This document shows positions 59,067 through 64,000 of a stretch of DNA of 64,000 bases, in pieces. The position numbers and the translations under genes were made by a program. Origin of the DNA: Spisula solida (Eukaryota; Mollusca; Bivalvia; Venerida; Mactridae); contig OX365952.1 in assembly GCA_947247005.1 (NCBI GenBank), positions 42,326,722 to 42,390,721 of the forward strand, read 5' to 3'. Under the pieces are notes generated by a model that saw nothing but the letters and a program-made list of their open reading frames with translations, ran no database searches and was not told the origin of the DNA. Positions within the stretch are counted from its first letter, which is position 1. Each line of letters opens with the position of its first letter.

Positions 59067-59952
59067 CAGGGGTGTAGCCAGGCTTGAATTGATGTTACAC
59101 ACGCAAGCCTTAGAGTTGGTGGTTATGGTTGGGGTCTTCATGATTGTCAAAATTTGTGACTTTAATGACATTTTAGCCTTATTTATATTTTTATGCCCCC
59201 CTATCGATAGATGGGGAGGCATATAGTGATTCACCTGTCCGTCCGTCCGTTCGTCTGTCCGTTCGTCCGTCCGTACGAATGCACTGGTAGTTGTAGGTGT
59301 GGAACAATAGGCTATTTTTAGATTCTATTCATTCCGTCACTTGTGGGGTGCAAAATGCTACTTGTGGGTTGCAACCAAACAAAAGAAAGAACAAAAGAAA
59401 ACCCCACAAATACCGTCTCATGAGTACGTCCGTCAGTCCTGGTTAACCCAAATTGACAGTTTCTTCTAGCATTATTATGGCTTGCTATAAAGCTTCCATA
59501 CTTGCATGGATGTTGTATATGAATACTTTCCACACACCTGTATCATTTGACGCCATTTCGACCTTCACCTTGACCTAATTTGGACTAAGACTTATTGGAG
59601 GGCCAAATTCTTGGTTAACCCAAATTGACAGTTTCTTTTAGCATTATTATGGCTTGCTACAAAGCTTTCATACTTGCATGGATGTTGTATATGAACACTT
59701 TCCACAGGCCTGTATCACCTGACCCCAATTGAACCTTCACCTTGACCTAATTTTGGACTTAGACTTATTGATGGGCCAAATTCTTGGTTAACCCAAATTG
59801 ACCGTTTCTTACAGAATTATGGCTTATTGACTTAGCTTTTTATGGGCAAGGCTTCCAAGGGGGCATAAGTGTTTATTGAACGCAGTCTTGTTACTTTTCA
59901 TATTGATGTTACGCATCATGTGCATATGTCAGTATCGCTGGCTATGTCCCTG
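59067..59952. mobile_element. hAT-like element split by another element
   Basis: Left CAGGGGTGTAGCCAGGCTTG, right CTGGCTATGTCCCTG; inner matches TTGATGTTAC on both arms. The 59190-59868 element lies inside it. Confidence 0.6.
59190..59868 (-). mobile_element. Inverse copy of the GGGGGGCATAA-ended element
   Basis: Starts TTATGCCCCCCTATCGATAG with ATGGGGAGGCATA (hairpin), then TGTCCGTCCGTCCGT, and units of TGGTTAACCCAAATTGACAG. About 59290-59430 is unrelated sequence (GTGGGTTGCAACC), so the copy is itself interrupted. Confidence 0.75.
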
Positions 59953-60255
59953 GATATTCAATGACATAAAATCTATGGGTTCTACTGATTTTGTAATCTG
60001 TAACTACATGTATAAAAAAAGTGATGGAATTATAGCAATACAGTTATCATTCTGTTTACTGACAGATGTATCCATACCTGACAGAAACACACAAACAGCA
60101 GCTGCAAAGAACCCTACCTGCAGGTGTTAGTCACAATGATTGGTCACTATATCATGTTAAAATATCCCCTGAAATATCAAAGATATTGACTATTGTTATA
60201 AATTAAATCAATTTCTGGCATAAAATGTTTCAACTCTTGTAAATACTTCAAGTTG

Positions 60256-60501
60256 TAAGGGGGATTCAGCTTGTCTGTCAGTCCGTCCGTCCGTCGTCCG
60301 TCCTTCTGTCTGTAGACGCATTCTTGTGGACGCAACTCCTCCTACAGTTTTGGCAGGATTTCGCTCAAACTTTTACAGATGAACAACCTCAACATATAGA
60401 TATGCATGAAGAAAGGAATTTGCGCTGCGATGAATTTTGGCAGAATTATGGACCTTTGCCGGCGGGGGTATATTAGTCTGCCGAATGACGACAGCTCTAG
60501 T
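60256..60501 (+). mobile_element. GTCCGTCCGT-headed dispersed repeat
   Basis: GGGGGATTCAGCTTGTCTGT, CCGTCCGTCCGTCGTCCG, then CAGGATTTCGCTCAAACTTT and GGTATATTAGTCTGCCGAA, a recognised invertebrate dispersed repeat layout. Confidence 0.5.
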
Positions 60502-60901
60502 TTTCTTAGAATTTGAGTAAAAATGTTTTTTTTGACATTTTACCAATATTTTAGCATGTTATTACAGTCTCCAATGACGAGGATGAATACCAGTACCTCC
60601 ACCCCAGGCAACAAACCCAAGCATTGAATACAGCATGTCCTGGTCCTGATGGTTTCTAATATTGTGAAAAATGTATCAATCAGCTGTTACAAATCTGGCT
60701 CCATATACATGTATATATACCCGCTTATAATGTAAAATTGATTATAAGACTCACCAAGCCAGTATGCAGATTGACAAATTGGGACTGTTACATAGACCCT
60801 TCTTATCTGCCTGGTTGCTCTATAATATGTGCATATGGTACGCCACTACTTAGTCATAGTCTTGTCTGTTGTATGGTAATACCAGAATTTATATATTTCA
60901 G

Positions 60902-61134
60902 TGCCATGGTGGACATCATGTCGTGTGGCATTGGCCGTTCTCGGATTCTTCGGCTTTATCAATGTGTATGCCCTACGAGTGAACATGAGCGTAGCTATAG
61001 TTTGTATGGTGAATCAGACTGCTATACGAATGAAGTACGCTAACTCTAGTAGCAATGTTACCCGAAATCCAAGCAGTCAATGTGGCTTGATAGAAGCAAC
61101 ATCATCCAACGAGACGGCCCCAGTAAAATTTCAG
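60902..61134 (+). CDS. SLC17A5-like: SLC17/sialin-like transporter, exon 2
   Basis: Acceptor ATATTTCAG precedes the exon and donor CAG|GTAGCA follows it. With the carried base it encodes residues 21-98 and ends in phase 0. It contains the first transmembrane helix (about residues 28-50), with the family stretch GFFGFINVYALRVNMSVAIV, followed by a luminal/extracellular loop. The loop has four N-glycosylation sequons: N58 (NQT), N68 (NSS), N72 (NVT) and N90 (NET). The Arg just before helix 1 (R28, in SCRVALA) lines up with Arg39 of human sialin, the Salla disease position. SLC17 proteins are 12-helix MFS carriers for organic anions such as sialic acid, glutamate, nucleotides and phosphate. Substrate cannot be decided from this fragment. 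Confidence 0.9.
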
Positions 61135-61600
61135 GTAGCAGATGAATTCATGTTGACTTTCTCTTCAAATATGCAAGGGAAGCGGAGTTTATTTTGCTTA
61201 GGGGCCCATCTAATGACCATATCCCCAAATCTCACCTATAAATCTCAATATGGCAGTGATAGTTGCACTTGTATCTGATTTCATTTTCAAATGATAAAGC
61301 TTTAAGTAATATTTCAATTGTTAATACATATGCATCTGTTGTGAAATATTATATTTTTTCTCGATTTAACCCTTCACTCCATAAATTGACACTCCTGTGA
61401 AAAGAGGTGGGCTAAAATGTGTACACATCTCATGTACAGCTTTTTGGGACAAATATCAAGAGTGATCTCCCTTGGAAATGATCATGTTTAAATTCTTATC
61501 GATAATTGATCATGTTGGACAATGAAATACCACTTGGGGCCTGATTTGACTTATCTATGGAGATAAGGGTTGATAATTCTTGTGTACATATTTATTTCAG

Positions 61601-61834
61601 GATGGAGAATTTGTTTGGGATAAATCAACTCAAGGTGTTATTCTAGGGGCTTTCTTTTGGGGCTACCTGGTATCACAGATTGCTGCTGGCTGGTTGGCTA
61701 CTAAGATCGGTGGAAAGCGAGTATTTGGGTACAGCATGTTAGCTGCCATCGTTGCTACGTTTATGACACCATTTGCTGCACAGACTCATTATATCTTCCT
61801 GATTGCCCTTAGAGTTATAATAGGTGTGGCATCG
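61601..61834 (+). CDS. SLC17A5-like: SLC17/sialin-like transporter, exon 3
   Basis: Acceptor TTTATTTCAG precedes it; donor ATCG|GTAAGT follows. The exon is exactly 78 codons, phase 0 at both ends, residues 99-176. It carries the SLC17 signature of helix 2 and loop 2-3: W-D-x-S-T-Q-G-V-I-L-G-A-F-F-W-G-Y (residues 104-120), then SQIAAGWLA and KIGGKRVFG (133-141), the MFS signature loop. Helix 3 and the start of helix 4 (ending LRVIIGVAS) follow. In human sialin the next residues begin GVTFPAMH, so the remaining two thirds of the protein must lie beyond the window. The donor is also the first unit of a 36-bp minisatellite, discussed separately. Confidence 0.92.
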
Positions 61835-64000
61835 GTAAGTTATAATCTATTGTTTGTTTGTGACTGTATGGTAAGTCATAATCTACTGTCTGTTTACGAC
61901 TGTACGATAAGTCATATCTACTGTGTGTTTGTGACTGTAGGGTAAGTCATAAAAATCTACTGTCTGTTTGTGACTGTACGATAAGTCATATCTACTGTGT
62001 GTTTGTGACTGTAGGGTAAGTCATAAAAATCTACTGTCTATTTGTGACTGTATGGTAAGTCATAATCTACTGTTTGTTTGTGACTTACCGTACAGTCATA
62101 ATCTACTGTCTGTTTGTGACTGTACGGTAAGTCATAATCTACTGTCTGTTTGTGACTGTACGGTAAGTTATAATCTACTGTGTGTTTGTGACTGTACGGT
62201 AAGGCATAATCTACTGTCTGTTTGTGACTGTACGGTAAGTCATAATCTACTGTATGTTTGTGACTGTATGATAAGTCATAATCTACTGTTTGTTTGTGAC
62301 TGTACGGTAAGGTAAGTCATAATCTACTGTCTGTTTGTGACTGTACGGTAAGGTAAGTCATAATCTACTGTTTGTTTGTGACTGTACGGTAAGTCATAAT
62401 CTACTGTATGTTTGTGACTGTATGATAAGTCATAATCTACTGTTTGTTTGTGACTGTACGGTAAGTCATAATCTACTGTATGTTTGTGACTGTATGATAA
62501 GTCATAATCTACTGTTTGTTTGTGACTGTACGGTAAGGTAAGTCATAATCTACTGTTTGTTTGTGACTGTACGGTAAGTCATAATCTACTGTATGTTTGT
62601 GACTGTACGGTAAATCATAATCTACTGTCTGTTTGTGACTGTACGGTAAGTTATAATCTACTGTCTGTTTGTGACTGTATGATAAGTCATAATCTACTGT
62701 TTGTTTGTGACTGTACGGTAAGTCATAATCTACTGTGTGTTTGTGACTGTATGGTAAGTCATAATCTACTGTGTGTTTGTGACTGTACGGTAAGTCATAA
62801 TCTACTGTGTGTTTGTGACTGTACGGTAAGTCATAATCTACTGTCTGTTTGTGACTGTACGGTAAGTCATAATCTACTGTCTGTTTGTGACTGTACAGTA
62901 AGTCATAATCTACTGTGTGTTTGTGACTGTACGGTAAGTCATAATCTACTGTCTGTTTGTGACTGTACAGTAAGTCATAATCTACTGTGTGTTTGTGACT
63001 GTGCGGTAAGTCATAATCTACTGTCTGTTTGTGACTGTACGGTAAGTCATAATCTACTGTCTGTTTGTGACTGTACAGTAAGTCATAATCTACTGTGTGT
63101 TTGTGACTGTACGGTAAGTTATAATCTACTGTGTGTTTGTGACTGTACAGTAAGTCATAATCTACTGTGTGTTTGTGACTGTACAGTAAGTCATAATCTA
63201 CTGTGTGTTTGTGACTGTACGGTAAGTTATAATCTACTGTGTGTTTGTGACTGTACAGTAAGTCATAATCTACTGTGTGTTTGTGACTGTACGGTAAGTT
63301 ATAATCTACTGTGTGTTTGTGACTGTACAGTAAGTCATAATCTACTGTGTGTTTGTGACTGTACAGTAAGTTATAATCTACTGTGTGTTTGTGACTGTGC
63401 GGTAAGTCATAATCTACTGTCTGTTTGTGACTGTACAGTAAGTCATAATCTACTGTGTGTTTGTGACTGTACGGTAAGTTATAATCTACTGTGTGTTTGT
63501 GACTGTACGGTAAGTCATAATCTACTGTGTGTTTGTGACTGTACAGTAAGTCATAATCTACTGTGTGTTTGTGACTGTACAGTAAGTCATAATCTACTGT
63601 GTGTTTGTGACTGTACAGTAAGTCATAATCTACTGTCTGTTTGTGACTGTACAGTAAGTCATAATCTACTGTGTGTTTGTGACTGTACGGTAAGTCATAA
63701 TCTACTGTCTGTTTGTGACTGTACGGTAAGTCATAATCTACTGTCTGTTTGTGACTGTACAGTAAGTCATAATCTACTGTGTGTTTGTGACTGTACGGTA
63801 AGTCATAATCTACTGTGTGTTTGTGACTGTATGGTAAGTCATAATCTACTGTCTGTTTGTGACTGTACGGTAAGTCATAATCTACTGTATGTTTGTGACT
63901 GTACGGTAAGTCATAATCTACTGTCTGTTTGTGACTGTACAGTAAGTCATAATCTACTGTGTGTTTGTGACTGTACGGTAAGTCATAATCTACTGTGTGT
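61835..64000 (+). repeat. 36-bp minisatellite at the exon 3 splice donor
   Basis: About 60 head-to-tail copies run from the first intronic base to the window end and presumably beyond. The unit is GTAAGTCATAATCTACTG followed by T[CG]TGTTTGTGACTGTA[CA][GA]. Early copies (61835-62100) are most diverged, including a 35-bp unit near 61907 with ATAAGT and one inverted stretch near 62083-62094. Later copies are nearly identical apart from C/G at one site and CGG/CAG before TAAGT. The unit is 12 codons long, so the array is partly open in the exon 3 frame until a stop near 61943. Confidence 0.95.

Larger units (their letters stand above)
50562..60901 (+). other. Intron 1 of the SLC17-like gene
   Basis: A 10.3 kb phase-1 intron. 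It holds a pogo-type remnant (about 50850-50925), a 67-bp hAT-type miniature, SINE pieces, a nested mariner-like element (53025-56488), an element with the CGCTCGTTTG terminus, a 55-bp minisatellite, and a hAT-like element split by another insertion. I see no convincing extra exon of the transporter in it. Confidence 0.6.

Noticed and set aside
62052..62315. 87-codon frame (SHNLLSVCDCTV repeat)
   Set aside because: Intronic 36-bp minisatellite translation; not joined to exon 3 by any supported splice.

Overview
This is animal nuclear DNA, AT-rich and intron-rich, dominated by repeats. No bacterial operons, rRNA genes or CRISPR arrays are present. The repeat families, which I recognise from mollusc genomes (units rich in TGACCTAG and TGACCC, elements ending in GGTGAGCTAA, tRNA-headed SINEs, GGGGGGCATAA-ended elements), together with an SLC17 gene of animal type, point to a bivalve mollusc. 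The species cannot be named from the sequence alone.

The one confident gene lies on the + strand at the right end: the start of a sialin-type SLC17 anion transporter. It has a TATA box (50387-50394), a first coding exon (50501-50561), a 10.3 kb intron full of transposons, exon 2 (60902-61134) and exon 3 (61601-61834). Splice phases agree at both junctions, giving the first 176 residues. The gene runs off the window. Intron 3 begins directly with a 36-bp minisatellite that continues to the window edge. Its first unit is the splice donor itself, so dozens of copies of GTAAGT follow the exon.

On the - strand there are weaker hints of a second, divergent gene: a GC box/CCAAT/ETS promoter with a donor-ended leader exon near 43.8-44.0 kb, and small open exon candidates at 37930-37979, 30968-31030, 28042-28066, 25052-25113 and 23000-23026. 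The middle three join in consistent phases. I do not recognise the product.

The rest is mobile and tandem DNA. (1) Helitron/Helentron-like non-autonomous elements with 145-bp internal units lie at 3740-5110, 10797-12160, 13804-14131 and 31158-32362, with a 3' stub at 24560-24621. (2) TIR elements include mariner-like (8223-8988, 53025-56488), pogo-like (25602-25772, 47108-47295), hAT-like (48040-49142, 59067-59952), and several MITEs and long hairpins (5582-5914, 18251-18406, 33211-33632, 38047-38236). (3) tRNA-derived SINEs occur at 9205, 10262, 11812, 17370, 34590, 43235 and 52265. (4) An LTR-retrotransposon remnant lies at 44927-45757. (5) Minisatellites occur with units of about 49, 36, 50, 51, 44, 36/37, 66, 34, 33, 55 and 36 bp. 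Several of these are visibly seeded from other features: a SINE T-arm, a transposon body or a splice donor. Most long ORFs in the window are translations of minisatellites whose unit is a multiple of three.
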